Shown here: in pieces, positions 17,279-25,192 of the stretch
Numbering within the stretch: position 1 is the first letter of the stretch
Layout of the letters: each line of letters begins with the position of its first letter
NCBI RefSeq assembly: GCF_016765775.1
Contig: NZ_JAESVN010000006.1
Coordinates: 1 to 64,000 of the forward strand
Direction: 5' to 3'
Source: Szabonella alba
GTDB lineage: Bacteria; Pseudomonadota; Alphaproteobacteria; Rhodobacterales; Rhodobacteraceae
DNA: 64,000 nucleotides
Notes under the pieces: model-generated
The model's database searches: none
The model's input: the letters and a program-made list of their open reading frames with translations, nothing else
Told to the model about the DNA's origin: nothing
Program-made: the position numbers and the translations under genes

Positions 17279-18352
17279 TTACCCGCCATACTGGTTCTTG
17301 TCGTGTTTCTCGACGATGGCGGCAAAGCGGCGGGCAAAGCGTTCATCCGCCTTGGCCTTCTGCTCAAGGATCTTGCGGGCAAAGACCATGTGATCCTCAT
17401 GGGCTTCCATCATCTCGGCCATGCGGGAATTGGTGGCGGTGCCGATGGCGGCCATGGCGGCCTGCGCTTCCTGATCGGTCTTGACACCGATTTCATTGAT
17501 CTGATGCGCCACATCCTGCTGCTGCGCGGTTTTCAGACTGGCGGTCAGCGCATCATAAAGCACCACGCGCTGCTTGGTATCGGTCTGCAGCTTGTTGATC
17601 AGCACCATCTGCGTCGCGGCCTGATTCTGCAGGCTGTCCACCCAGGTCTTGCCCTTTTCGATATAGCGTTCCAGCGTCTGCGATTTCGCCAGATGCACCT
17701 GTTCGTCCTGCACCATCGCATTATAGCGGGTGTTCAGTTCGGCAAGTTCGGTTTCCAGCCGCGTGCGCGCCGCCGCATCCTGTTCGACGCTGATGCGGTT
17801 CTCAAGCTCGATGATCCGGGGATCCATCCCGGCGATCTGGGCGCGCAGCGCCTCCAGCGCGGCCACAGTCGCCTCGCGTTCATCCAGCGTGCCGGTCAGA
17901 TTGGCCTCGACGCTGGCCTTCTGCCCGTTCAGCATGTCCAGCTGCCCCTGCAGCAGTTTCACGATCACATCGGATTTCGAGATCAGATCCTGCAGCTTGT
18001 CGTCGATCGAGGCCGTGCGCAGGCGTTCCTGCCGCATGGATTCGGCCTTGCCGCGCGAAAAGATGCCGATGAAGCTTTCCATCCCCGACTTGTTGCGCAT
18101 CTCGTCGAAGTCACGCGAAAAGCCCGCCGTCACATCGTCCAGCCCCATGATCAGCTCGGCGATATTGGCGTTCATCAGGTCGGTATGCTTGTGCACATCC
18201 TCAAGCGAGGCATTCTCGACATCAATCGCCGCCTCGCCTGCCGCAATCTTGGCACGGGCGGCCTCGATCCGGCTGGTGACTTCGGCTATCTTGCCCTGTG
18301 CGGCGGCGACCTCGGTCTGACTTTTGCGGATCTGCGCGTCGAAATCGGCCAT
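17279..18352 (-). CDS. Long coiled-coil protein, first gene of the AAA+ operon
   Basis: The 357-residue product is almost entirely heptad-like helix with repeated Glu, Lys, Gln and Ala (for example QTEVAAAQGKIAEVTSRIEA and ENRISVEQDAAARTRLETEL). The C-terminal third (YIEKGKTWVDSLQNQAATQM) is reminiscent in layout of TelA/toxic-anion-resistance proteins, but the match is too loose to name it. The ATG at 18352 is preferred over one at 18367 because GGGGGAGG sits six bases upstream. The gene leads the operon; a palindromic candidate operator lies just before it. Confidence 0.72.
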   Translation of the reverse strand: MADFDAQIRKSQTEVAAAQGKIAEVTSRIEAARAKIAAGEAAIDVENASLEDVHKHTDLMNANIAELIMGLDDVTAGFSRDFDEMRNKSGMESFIGIFSRGKAESMRQERLRTASIDDKLQDLISKSDVIVKLLQGQLDMLNGQKASVEANLTGTLDEREATVAALEALRAQIAGMDPRIIELENRISVEQDAAARTRLETELAELNTRYNAMVQDEQVHLAKSQTLERYIEKGKTWVDSLQNQAATQMVLINKLQTDTKQRVVLYDALTASLKTAQQQDVAHQINEIGVKTDQEAQAAMAAIGTATNSRMAEMMEAHEDHMVFARKILEQKAKADERFARRFAAIVEKHDKNQYGG

Positions 18353-18365
18353 TGCGACCTCCCCC

Positions 18366-18384
18366 ATGTAAATTCTGTTTACAT
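18366..18384. promoter_or_regulatory. Palindromic operator candidate for the AAA+ operon
   Basis: ATGTAAA-TTCTG-TTTACAT is a perfect 7-bp inverted repeat with a 5-base centre. It stands 14 bases before the coiled-coil start codon and overlaps an AT-rich stretch (TATATG on the minus strand) that could be the -10 box. A repressor bound here would block the whole operon. The regulator is not encoded next to it. Confidence 0.5.
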
Positions 18385-18455
18385 ATACGGGCCAGCCGAA
18401 ACCGTTACCAGTGGCACCCGCAAGAAAAACGCCGGGGCAAACCCCGTCGCGTTTC

Positions 18456-18487
18456 AAATTGCAGGAGGGGCGGCCCGATTGCAATTT
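18456..18487. promoter_or_regulatory. Inverted repeat in the divergent promoter region
   Basis: AAATTGC at 18456-18462 is repeated in inverted form as GCAATTT at 18481-18487, with an 18-base spacer. It lies between the AAA+ operon and the divergent peptidase gene starting at 18553. It could serve either promoter or be chance. Confidence 0.3.
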
Positions 18488-18552
18488 CATTCTTTGCCCT
18501 GCTGCCCGGCCCGGGCTTGCGGTGCCGAAGGCGGGGTTGCTAGGCTGCGCCC

Positions 18553-19827
18553 ATGTTGACCGATACCGCCATTGCCAAGGCCATTGACGCCCGCCGCGAC
18601 GATCTTGTGCGCCTGACGCAGGATCTGATCCGTATTCCCACGCTGAACCCGCCGGGGCGCTGTTACCGCGAGATCTGCGACTATCTGGCGGCGCGGCTGG
18701 ACAACGCGGGGTTTGCAACCGAACTGCTGCGCGCCCATGGCACGCCGGGCGACAGCGACGCGCATCCGCGCTGGAACATGGTGGCGCGACGCCGTGGCGC
18801 CCGGCCCGGCGAATGCCTGCATTTCAACAGCCATCACGATGTGGTCGAGGTGGGGCACGGCTGGACGCGCGATCCGTTTGCGGGCGAAGTCGAGGGCGAC
18901 CGCCTCTATGGGCGTGGTGCGTGCGACATGAAGGGCGGGCTTGCGGCCTCCATCATCGCCGCCGAGGCCTTCCTGTCGCTGGCCCCGGATTTCGCCGGAA
19001 GCCTTGAAATCTCGGCCACAGCGGATGAGGAATCGGGCGGTTTCGGCGGCGTCGCCTGGCTGGCCGAACAGGGCCATTACGCCCATGTCGATCACGTCAT
19101 CATCCCCGAACCGCTGCACAAGGACCGCATCTGCCTTGGCCATCGCGGTGTCTGGTGGGCCGAGGTGGAAACCCATGGCCGCATCGCCCATGGGTCAATG
19201 CCGTTCCTTGGCGACAGCGCGATCCGGCATATGGGCGCGGTGCTGGCGGAAATCGAGGAGCGGCTTTACCCGCTTCTGGCCACCAAGCGCACCGAAATGC
19301 CGGTGGTGCCCGAGGGCGCGCGGCAATCAACGCTGAATATCAATTCGATCCATGGGGGTGAGGCCGAGCCCGAACCCGGCTATGACGGCCTGCCCGCCCC
19401 TTGTGTGGCCGACCGCTGCCGCATCATCCTTGACCGCCGCTTCCTGATCGAGGAAAGCATCGCGGAGGTGAAGGCCGAAATCACGGCGGTGATGGAGCGG
19501 GTCAAGGCCGCCCGCCCCGGTTTCAGCTATGAAATCCGCGATCTGTTCGAGGTGCAGCCCAGCATGGCCGACCGCGACGCCCCGGTGGTGCGCAGCACTG
19601 CCGCCGCCATCGAACGCGTGCTGGCGCGGCAACCCGATTTCGTCGTCTCCCCCGGCACCTATGACCAGAAACATATCGACCGGATCGGGCGGCTGAAGAA
19701 CTGCATCGCTTACGGCCCCGGCCTGCTGCATCTGGCGCATCAGCCGGATGAATGGGTGGGGATCGGGGATATGGCCGACAGCGCGAAGGTGATGGCGGGG
19801 GTGATGGCGGATCTGTTGGGGGGATAG
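18553..19827 (+). CDS. M20-family amidohydrolase (ArgE/DapE type deacylase)
   Basis: A 424-residue zinc-dependent hydrolase of the acetylornithine deacetylase/succinyl-diaminopimelate desuccinylase family. Metal ligands are visible in HFNSHHDVVEVGHGW, YGRGACDMKGG, TADEESGG and IIPEPLHKD, and a dimerisation domain is inserted in the middle. The substrate cannot be read from sequence; genes of this type in Rhodobacteraceae act on N-acyl amino acids or formyl-aminopyrimidines. The ATG at 18553 has no good ribosome binding site. A 10-bp inverted repeat follows the stop codon. Confidence 0.85.
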   Translation: MLTDTAIAKAIDARRDDLVRLTQDLIRIPTLNPPGRCYREICDYLAARLDNAGFATELLRAHGTPGDSDAHPRWNMVARRRGARPGECLHFNSHHDVVEVGHGWTRDPFAGEVEGDRLYGRGACDMKGGLAASIIAAEAFLSLAPDFAGSLEISATADEESGGFGGVAWLAEQGHYAHVDHVIIPEPLHKDRICLGHRGVWWAEVETHGRIAHGSMPFLGDSAIRHMGAVLAEIEERLYPLLATKRTEMPVVPEGARQSTLNINSIHGGEAEPEPGYDGLPAPCVADRCRIILDRRFLIEESIAEVKAEITAVMERVKAARPGFSYEIRDLFEVQPSMADRDAPVVRSTAAAIERVLARQPDFVVSPGTYDQKHIDRIGRLKNCIAYGPGLLHLAHQPDEWVGIGDMADSAKVMAGVMADLLGG

Positions 19828-19831
19828 GTTT

Positions 19832-19870
19832 CGCCTTTCGCTGGCCCGATTGACAGACCCGCGAAAGGCG
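19832..19870. terminator. Hairpin between convergent genes
   Basis: CGCCTTTCGC (19832-19841) pairs perfectly with GCGAAAGGCG (19861-19870) across a 19-base loop. It sits between the convergent M20 and VOC genes, where it could end transcription from both sides, although no strong T-run follows. Confidence 0.5.
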
Positions 19871-19880
19871 GCAGGATGCC

Positions 19881-20306
19881 TCAATCCTCTGCAGGAATCA
19901 GGTCAGGGTTCCAGACAATCTCCCACAGGTGACCATCAGGATCGCGGAAATAGCCGGCATAGCCACCATAGAACGTATCCTGCGCAGGCTTGACGATCTC
20001 GGCACCCGCCCGGGCCGCAGCCTCAAGGTTCCGGTCGACCTCCTCCCGGCCTGCCACGTTGTGCCCGATGGTCAGGGCGGTCGGACTGACCGGCTGCGGG
20101 ACAAGCCCGGTATCATGGGCAATGTCGGACTGGGACCACAGTGCAAGCTTCAGCCCGCCGGACAGGTCGAAAAACACCACTGCACCATGGTCGAACTCCT
20201 GCCCGATGATGCCTCTTGTCGGCAGCCCGAGCCCGTCACGGTAGAAAACCAGCGATATTTCAAGATCGGCAACGCCGAGTGTCAGAACGGAGATTCTGGG
20301 TTTCAT
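19881..20306 (-). CDS. VOC (glyoxalase/bleomycin resistance) superfamily protein
   Basis: The 141-residue product shows the paired beta-alpha-beta modules of the VOC fold, starting VLTLGVADLEISLVFYRDGL and ending GYFRDPDGHLWEIVWNPDL. The conserved His and Glu of the second module (DGHLWEI) are present, so metal binding is plausible. The substrate is unknown. It stands alone, facing the M20 gene. Confidence 0.85.
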   Translation of the reverse strand: MKPRISVLTLGVADLEISLVFYRDGLGLPTRGIIGQEFDHGAVVFFDLSGGLKLALWSQSDIAHDTGLVPQPVSPTALTIGHNVAGREEVDRNLEAAARAGAEIVKPAQDTFYGGYAGYFRDPDGHLWEIVWNPDLIPAED

Positions 20307-20551
20307 GTCATGCCCTTTCTATCGGCCTCTGCACCACGCAGAAACCCTGATAGTCCTGGGCCGCCGAATTTCAGCGGAAGGACCCGCAAATTGCGGGGGG
20401 CGGGCCAACCTTCCCGAGCCTAACCTGTTTCAGACCCCTGAACCGTAACTCCACGCGTCAGAGGGGTCAACGGCACCCCCTTGCACCCCTCCCCGAAAAC
20501 CCCCAAGACAGGCCCCGCAATCGCGCGACAGCGCGACCGGGGGGAAGTGCG
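20307..20551. promoter_or_regulatory. Divergent promoter gap between the VOC and MFS genes
   Basis: This 245-base stretch separates two divergent genes. No hairpin, repeat or RNA gene was recognised. Promoters for both genes must lie here but cannot be pinned by eye. Confidence 0.35.
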
Positions 20552-21724
20552 ATGAAAGCGGGAATCGTCTGTCTGGTGCTGGCCTATGTGCTCAGCCAGT
20601 TCTACCGTGCTTTCCTTGCTGTTCTGACCCCGGTTCTGGGGGCGGATCTGGGTGTGACGGCCGAGGATCTGGCCGCCGCCTCGGGCCTGTGGTTCCTGAC
20701 CTTCGCCGCGTTCCAGATCCCGGTCGGCATCGCGCTGGACCGGATCGGCCCGCGACTGACCACGGCGCTGATCTTCGCGGCCGGCGGGGGCGGCGGGGCG
20801 CTGCTTTTTGCCTTCGCGCAGGGCCCCGGCACGATCAAGCTGGCGATGGCGCTGATCGGGATCGGCTGTTCGCCGGTGCTGATGGCGGCCTATTACATCT
20901 TTGCGCGGCTTTATGCGCCCGCCGTCTTCGGCACGCTGGCGGGCGCGCTGGTGGGCTTTGGTAATTTCGGCAATATCGCCAGTTCCCTGCCGCTGGCGCT
21001 GGCCGTGGATATGATGGGCTGGCGCGTGACGATGCTGCTGCTGGCCGCGATTACACTGGCCATCGCCCTTGCCACGGCGCTGTTACTGCGCGACCCGCCC
21101 CGGCTGGAGGGCAATATCCGCGGCTCCTTGATGGATCTGCTGCGCTTGCCCGCCCTGTGGTTCATCATTCCGATGATCATGGTCTGCTACTTCCCTTCGG
21201 CGGCCCTTCGGGGGCTGTGGGTTGGCCCCTTCTATACCGATGTCTATGGCGCGGATGCGACGATGATCGGCTCGGTCACGCTGGCCATGGGCATCGCGAT
21301 GATCCTTGGCAATTTCGCCTATGGCCCGCTGGACCGCCTGTTGGGCACTCGCAAATGGGTGATCTTCGGCGGCAATGTCGCGGCACTGGCCTGCCTTGCC
21401 GCCCTTTGGACCTTTCCGCTGTCAGGGCCGGTCACGATTGCGCTGCTGCTGGCTGCACTTGGTTTCTTCGGCGCCTCTTTCCCGATGATGATGGCCCATG
21501 GCCGGGCCTTCTTTCCGCCGCATCTTGTGGGGCGCGGGGTCACTCTGCTCAATCTCTTCAGCCTTGGGGCGACGGGGCTTGCGCAATATGCATCGGGCTG
21601 GATCCATGCCGGGGCGGCCCGCAACCCGGCCGAGGCCGCCTTTACCCCGATTTTCGCCGCTTTTGCGCTGGCATTGGTGGTCGGACTTGCGATCTATGCC
21701 TTTTCCGAGGACCGCACGGACTGA
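20552..21724 (+). CDS. Major facilitator superfamily transporter
   Basis: A 390-residue inner-membrane protein with about twelve hydrophobic segments and the MFS loop motif GIALDRIGPRLTT between segments 2 and 3. A GGGGGAAG precedes the ATG. The family moves small solutes with protons; the substrate cannot be deduced. It ends 62 bases before asd on the same strand. Confidence 0.88.
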   Translation: MKAGIVCLVLAYVLSQFYRAFLAVLTPVLGADLGVTAEDLAAASGLWFLTFAAFQIPVGIALDRIGPRLTTALIFAAGGGGGALLFAFAQGPGTIKLAMALIGIGCSPVLMAAYYIFARLYAPAVFGTLAGALVGFGNFGNIASSLPLALAVDMMGWRVTMLLLAAITLAIALATALLLRDPPRLEGNIRGSLMDLLRLPALWFIIPMIMVCYFPSAALRGLWVGPFYTDVYGADATMIGSVTLAMGIAMILGNFAYGPLDRLLGTRKWVIFGGNVAALACLAALWTFPLSGPVTIALLLAALGFFGASFPMMMAHGRAFFPPHLVGRGVTLLNLFSLGATGLAQYASGWIHAGAARNPAEAAFTPIFAAFALALVVGLAIYAFSEDRTD

Positions 21725-21786
21725 CGCCCCCTTTCGCCTCCTCAACCCTTGCGTTAAACGGGCCGCATAGGAAACAGGAGGCCATG

Positions 21787-22809
21787 ATGGGCTATAAGGT
21801 CGTCGTCGTTGGCGCGACGGGAAATGTGGGCAAGGAAATGCTCAACATCCTCGCCGAGCGCGAATTCCCCGTGGATGAGATTGCAGCACTCGCGTCGCGC
21901 AAATCCATGGGAACCGAGGTCAGCTTCGGTGACAAGACCCTGAAGACCAAGGACCTTGACACCTTTGACTTCACGGGCTGGGATATCGCGCTGTTTGCCA
22001 TCGGATCGGATGCAACCAAGATCTATGCGCCCAAGGCCGCCGCCTCGGGCTGTGTCGTGATCGATAATTCCTCGCTCTACCGCTACGACCCGGATGTGCC
22101 GCTGGTCGTGCCGGAAGTGAATGCCGACGCGGTGATGGGCTACAAGAAGAAGATGATCATCGCCAACCCCAACTGTTCCACCGCGCAGATGGTCGTGGCG
22201 CTGAAACCGCTGCATGACCGCGCGAAGATCACGCGTGTCGTGGTCTCGACCTATCAATCCGTGTCCGGCACCGGCAAGGAAGCGATGGATGAGCTGTGGA
22301 ACCAGACCAAGGGCATTTTCGTCCCCGGTCAGGAGGTTGCGCCCTCGGTCTACCCCAAGCAGATCGCCTTCAACGTGATCCCGCATATCGACGTTTTCCT
22401 TGATTCCGGCGATACCAAGGAAGAATGGAAAATGGTGGCCGAAACAAAGAAGATCCTCGATCCCAAGATCAAGGTCACCGCGACCTGCGTGCGCGTGCCG
22501 GTCTTTGTCGGCCATTCCGAGTCGATCAATATCGAGACCGAGGAATTCCTCGACTGGGAAGAGGCGACCGATATCCTGCGTGAGGCGCCGGGCATTCTGG
22601 TCGTCGATAAGCGTGAGGCGGGGGGCTATATCACGCCCATCGACTGCGTCGGCGAATATGCCACCTATATCAGCCGCATCCGGCAGGACAGCACCATCGA
22701 GAACGGGCTGAACCTGTGGTGTGTGTCGGACAACCTGCGCAAGGGTGCCGCCCTGAACGCGGTTCAGATCGCCGAAGTGCTGGGCCAGCGCTGCCTCAAA
22801 AAGGGCTGA
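21787..22809 (+). CDS. asd: Aspartate-semialdehyde dehydrogenase
   Basis: This enzyme reduces aspartyl-phosphate to aspartate semialdehyde with NADPH, feeding lysine/diaminopimelate, threonine and methionine synthesis. The 340-residue protein has the Rossmann GATGNVG near the N-terminus and the catalytic C130 in ANPNCSTAQM. Two adjacent ATGs exist (21784 and 21787); the second lies five bases after AGGAGG and gives the usual MGYKVVVVGATGNVG start. A hairpin terminator follows. lysA for the end of the same pathway is found at 31.7 kb. Confidence 0.96.
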   Translation: MGYKVVVVGATGNVGKEMLNILAEREFPVDEIAALASRKSMGTEVSFGDKTLKTKDLDTFDFTGWDIALFAIGSDATKIYAPKAAASGCVVIDNSSLYRYDPDVPLVVPEVNADAVMGYKKKMIIANPNCSTAQMVVALKPLHDRAKITRVVVSTYQSVSGTGKEAMDELWNQTKGIFVPGQEVAPSVYPKQIAFNVIPHIDVFLDSGDTKEEWKMVAETKKILDPKIKVTATCVRVPVFVGHSESINIETEEFLDWEEATDILREAPGILVVDKREAGGYITPIDCVGEYATYISRIRQDSTIENGLNLWCVSDNLRKGAALNAVQIAEVLGQRCLKKG

Positions 22810-22830
22810 CCGGATCAGCCGGACCTGCGG

Positions 22831-22864
22831 AAAGCGCGGCCCCCTGACAGGAGGCCGCGCTTTT
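22831..22864 (+). terminator. Rho-independent terminator after asd
   Basis: AAAGCGCGGCC and GGCCGCGCTTTT form an 11-bp stem around a short loop, ending in four Ts, 21 bases after the asd stop codon. Confidence 0.85.
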
Positions 22865-22897
22865 CATTGAACGGCAAGCAGCGGACAGGGGTGTGGC

Positions 22898-23263
22898 ATG
22901 ATCGTCGACAGGTCCAGCACGGAACATTACCTTTGGGGGCAGGATTGCGACGGATGGCTGCTGCTGCCCGGCGACGATCTGCTGGTGATTGAGGAACGCA
23001 TGCCCCCCGGCACAGCCGAGACCCGCCATTTTCACAACAGGGCGCGGCAGTTCTTCTATGTCCTGTCCGGCACCCTGACGATGGAACTGGACGGTAAGGT
23101 GTATCAGGTCAGCGCGCGCCGGGGCATCGCGGTGCCGCCCGGTCAGCCGCATCAGGCCCGCAACGACACGGCAGAGGATGTGTTTTTCCTTGTCATATCG
23201 TCGCCCACATCGCGCGGTGACCGCCAGCCCGTGCCCCAAGGTCTACAGGTCAACGCGCCCTGA
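22898..23263 (+). CDS. Small cupin-domain protein
   Basis: The 121-residue product is a single cupin barrel. Motif 1 is visible as TRHFHNRARQFFYVLSG and motif 2 as VPPGQPHQARN, with the His and Glu-type ligands partly altered (Gln at the usual Glu position). Such proteins bind metal and may be small enzymes or sugar/acid binders. It stands alone after the asd terminator. Confidence 0.8.
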   Translation: MIVDRSSTEHYLWGQDCDGWLLLPGDDLLVIEERMPPGTAETRHFHNRARQFFYVLSGTLTMELDGKVYQVSARRGIAVPPGQPHQARNDTAEDVFFLVISSPTSRGDRQPVPQGLQVNAP

Positions 23264-23327
23264 AGGAACTCCGTCGCCCTTTTCATGGTGCGGGACAGGC
23301 CCAGAACCCGGGAGCGAGACCGCGACC

Positions 23328-23365
23328 GGGACTGGGACTGGGACTGGGACTGGGACTGGGACTGG
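23328..23365 (+). repeat. Hexanucleotide GGGACT tandem repeat
   Basis: Six perfect copies of GGGACT plus GG run from 23328 to 23365, downstream of the cupin gene. In one frame they read as alternating Asp-Trp, but no ribosome binding site or stable gene surrounds them. A simple repeat of this kind is prone to slippage. Confidence 0.85.
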
Positions 23366-23424
23366 CCAAAAACTGCCAGAATGCAGCCGGATGGGAAGAA
23401 ACCCGGCCTGAAAAACGTCAGGGC

Positions 23425-23446
23425 AAGGCCCAGACTGGGCCTTTTT
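23425..23446 (+). terminator. Rho-independent terminator downstream of the cupin gene
   Basis: AAGGCCC and GGGCCTT pair around a five-base AGACT loop and are followed by a run of five Ts. It ends the transcript of the cupin gene about 160 bases after its stop codon, so the hexamer repeat lies in the 3' untranslated part. Confidence 0.8.
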
Positions 23447-23632
23447 GCGATGCGGGATGATTTTTTTGCCGCAATCCTATCTGATTAAGATATTGATTTA
23501 ATTTTATTTTTCCAAAAATCTCCTTCCTGCCTCTCTTTTTTGAACGAAATTATTCACATTTGGTGAAACTCGGGCGGAAAACCGCCCGTATCTCTGGACG
23601 TGGCGGGCACCACCTGAGCGGGACGAACCAGA
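23447..23632 (+). promoter_or_regulatory. AT-rich promoter/leader of the small-protein cluster
   Basis: The stretch after the terminator drops to a very AT-rich island (about 23460-23565, with long T and A runs), which is unusual for this genome. It is followed by a perfect 7-bp hairpin with an AAAA loop, CGGGCGG-AAAA-CCGCCCG, at 23571-23588. This looks like a strong promoter and a structured 5' leader for the small ORFs that start at 23633. Confidence 0.45.
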
Positions 23633-23875
23633 ATGACGCTGCTTGACCAACTTCGCACCCTGTGCGCGCTGGCCATCAAGGACCAGACCCGGCCCCTTTC
23701 ATCCAGAATTCCCTCAACCAGTACTCCCCTGACGGCACAGCCGATTGCATCCTTCCGGGATGCCGATTGCGCGGACCTGCGGCGCGCTGGACCAACCGGA
23801 GAACGCCGCCGCGTCACTCGTTTGGAAATCGAGCGGGATCTGGCGCGTCAGCTGGGCTGCTCCCGCCAGATCTGA
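23633..23875 (+). CDS. Small hypothetical protein
   Basis: An 80-residue open frame beginning MTLLDQLRTLCALAIKDQ and ending with a charged segment EIERDLARQLGCSRQI. The tail vaguely recalls the LGxSRxxI ending of DUF1127 proteins, but the Arg-rich core is missing. Third-position base use is GC-rich and consistent with translation. The ribosome binding site is weak. It is the first of three small frames on this strand. Confidence 0.4.
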   Translation: MTLLDQLRTLCALAIKDQTRPLSSRIPSTSTPLTAQPIASFRDADCADLRRAGPTGERRRVTRLEIERDLARQLGCSRQI

Positions 23876-23960
23876 TCGTCGACCCTTTCCATCAAAACCC
23901 AGTTCCAGAACCGGTAGCGGCCTTGGCCGAAGGATGCCGGCCATCCGAAAGGACAAGACA

Positions 23961-24095
23961 ATGTCGAATACCGCATCGAATACCGCCCAGACCCTGATCC
24001 AGCGCGCCCGTCAGAACCGTCTTGCAGCACTGGCCGCCCGTCAGGCCGCAGGAAATTCCGGCTGCGACGCGCAGTGCAACGCCAGCGCGGCCTGA
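23961..24095 (+). CDS. ARQNRL-motif small protein 1
   Basis: A 44-residue protein with AAAGGA seven bases before its ATG. It starts Ser/Thr/Asn-rich, then has TLIQRARQNRLAALAARQAA and ends with a short Gly/Cys/Asn part (GNSGCDAQCNASAA). The central block matches the gene at 24168 (TLIARARQNRLQALAHRREA). No family is recognised. The amphipathic basic helix followed by a short Cys-containing tail suggests a leader-core layout or a small regulatory protein. A longer frame from 23745 is unlikely because the ribosome site belongs to this ATG. Confidence 0.6.
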   Translation: MSNTASNTAQTLIQRARQNRLAALAARQAAGNSGCDAQCNASAA

Positions 24096-24167
24096 TCGCC
24101 CCGACCCGTTCAATCTGATTCCGGACCACAAGATCCGACCATCAACACAACACGAAGGACCACCGAC

Positions 24168-24368
24168 ATGATCTCTGCTGAAACCCTCATCGCCCGTGCC
24201 CGTCAGAACCGCCTGCAGGCGCTGGCCCATCGCCGCGAGGCAACTGCGGCAGCACCTGCCGGAACCGCCGCCACGGGCTGCGCGAATATCAACGCCGCCC
24301 CGCGTGATCCGCAGCCGACGGTGATCTTTACCAGCCGCCGCCGCGAGATGCTGGCACTGGCGTCGTGA
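24168..24368 (+). CDS. ARQNRL-motif small protein 2
   Basis: A 66-residue tandem paralogue of the previous gene, 72 bases downstream, with AAGGA upstream of its ATG. The TLIxRARQNRLxALAxRxxA block occupies residues ~5-24. The tail is longer, has a single Cys (TGCANINAAP) and ends with a basic RRREMLALAS stretch. The repeated block in two neighbouring genes shows that they are real and arose by duplication. Function unknown. Confidence 0.6.
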   Translation: MISAETLIARARQNRLQALAHRREATAAAPAGTAATGCANINAAPRDPQPTVIFTSRRREMLALAS

Positions 24369-24392
24369 CGGGCAACCGGACGGGACAGCCCG

Positions 24393-25040
24393 TCAGACGG
24401 GCAGGAATTCCCCTCTGACCGGGTCGAACTGTTCCAGCCCGCCTTCACCCACATCGGTCCAGAGCCCGTGCAGCGTCAGGCTTTCTTCTTCCACCGCCTT
24501 GGCGACAAAGGGAAAGGTCATCAGATTGTCGATACTGACCAGAACCGACTGCTTTTCCAGCGCCCGCGCCCGGAAGGCCGCATCGACATCCTTCACCCGC
24601 TCATAACCGGGGCGCAGGATATCCATCCAGCGACCGACAAAACTGGAGGTTTCCAGAAGTTCCGGCGCCTCACCCGAACACATGTCGAGGCAGCCCTTGA
24701 CCCCACCGCAATTGGAATGGCCCAGCACCACGATATGCGCGACGCCCAGACTGGTCACCGCATATTCCACCGCGGCAGAGGTGCCATGCGTCTGCCCGTC
24801 GGGCGTATAGGGCGGCACCAGATTGGCGACATTGCGATGGATAAAGAATTCGCCTTCATCCGCCCCGAAGATCGAGGTCACATGCACACGGCTGTCGCAG
24901 CAGGAAATCACCATGGCACGCGGATGCTGGCCCGAGGCGGCAAGGCGGCGATACCACGACTTGTTGTCCTGATAGGTCGTGGCCTTCCAGCCATGATAAC
25001 GCTGAACAAGATAGGCGGGCAGAAGGCGGGCCTGTGGCAT
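24393..25040 (-). CDS. Beta-class carbonic anhydrase
   Basis: The enzyme interconverts CO2 and bicarbonate. The 215-residue protein has the zinc-site motif CxDSR (C47, D49, R51) and HSNC (H108, C111) with GGVKGC after it, the signature of the beta class. Length fits the bacterial group. It is a single gene converging on the small-protein cluster. Confidence 0.94.
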   Translation of the reverse strand: MPQARLLPAYLVQRYHGWKATTYQDNKSWYRRLAASGQHPRAMVISCCDSRVHVTSIFGADEGEFFIHRNVANLVPPYTPDGQTHGTSAAVEYAVTSLGVAHIVVLGHSNCGGVKGCLDMCSGEAPELLETSSFVGRWMDILRPGYERVKDVDAAFRARALEKQSVLVSIDNLMTFPFVAKAVEEESLTLHGLWTDVGEGGLEQFDPVRGEFLPV

Positions 25041-25192
25041 GATCGGACATCCTTTCGGGCAGGCGGGTCTTGCGGTCCTGTAACTAGGACGGAACTGCCG
25101 AAAATTCGAGAGGCTTCCTGCATCCCCGGCAACCTTTTCTTCAGCACAAGGCGCCAGACTGATCCGGGGTGTGCAAAGGAACGGGACGCGAA

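Noticed and set aside
23285-23488. 67-residue frame through the GGGACT repeats (Asp-Trp repeats)
   Set aside because: No ribosome binding site, it lies in a 3' untranslated region, spans a terminator and resembles no protein.
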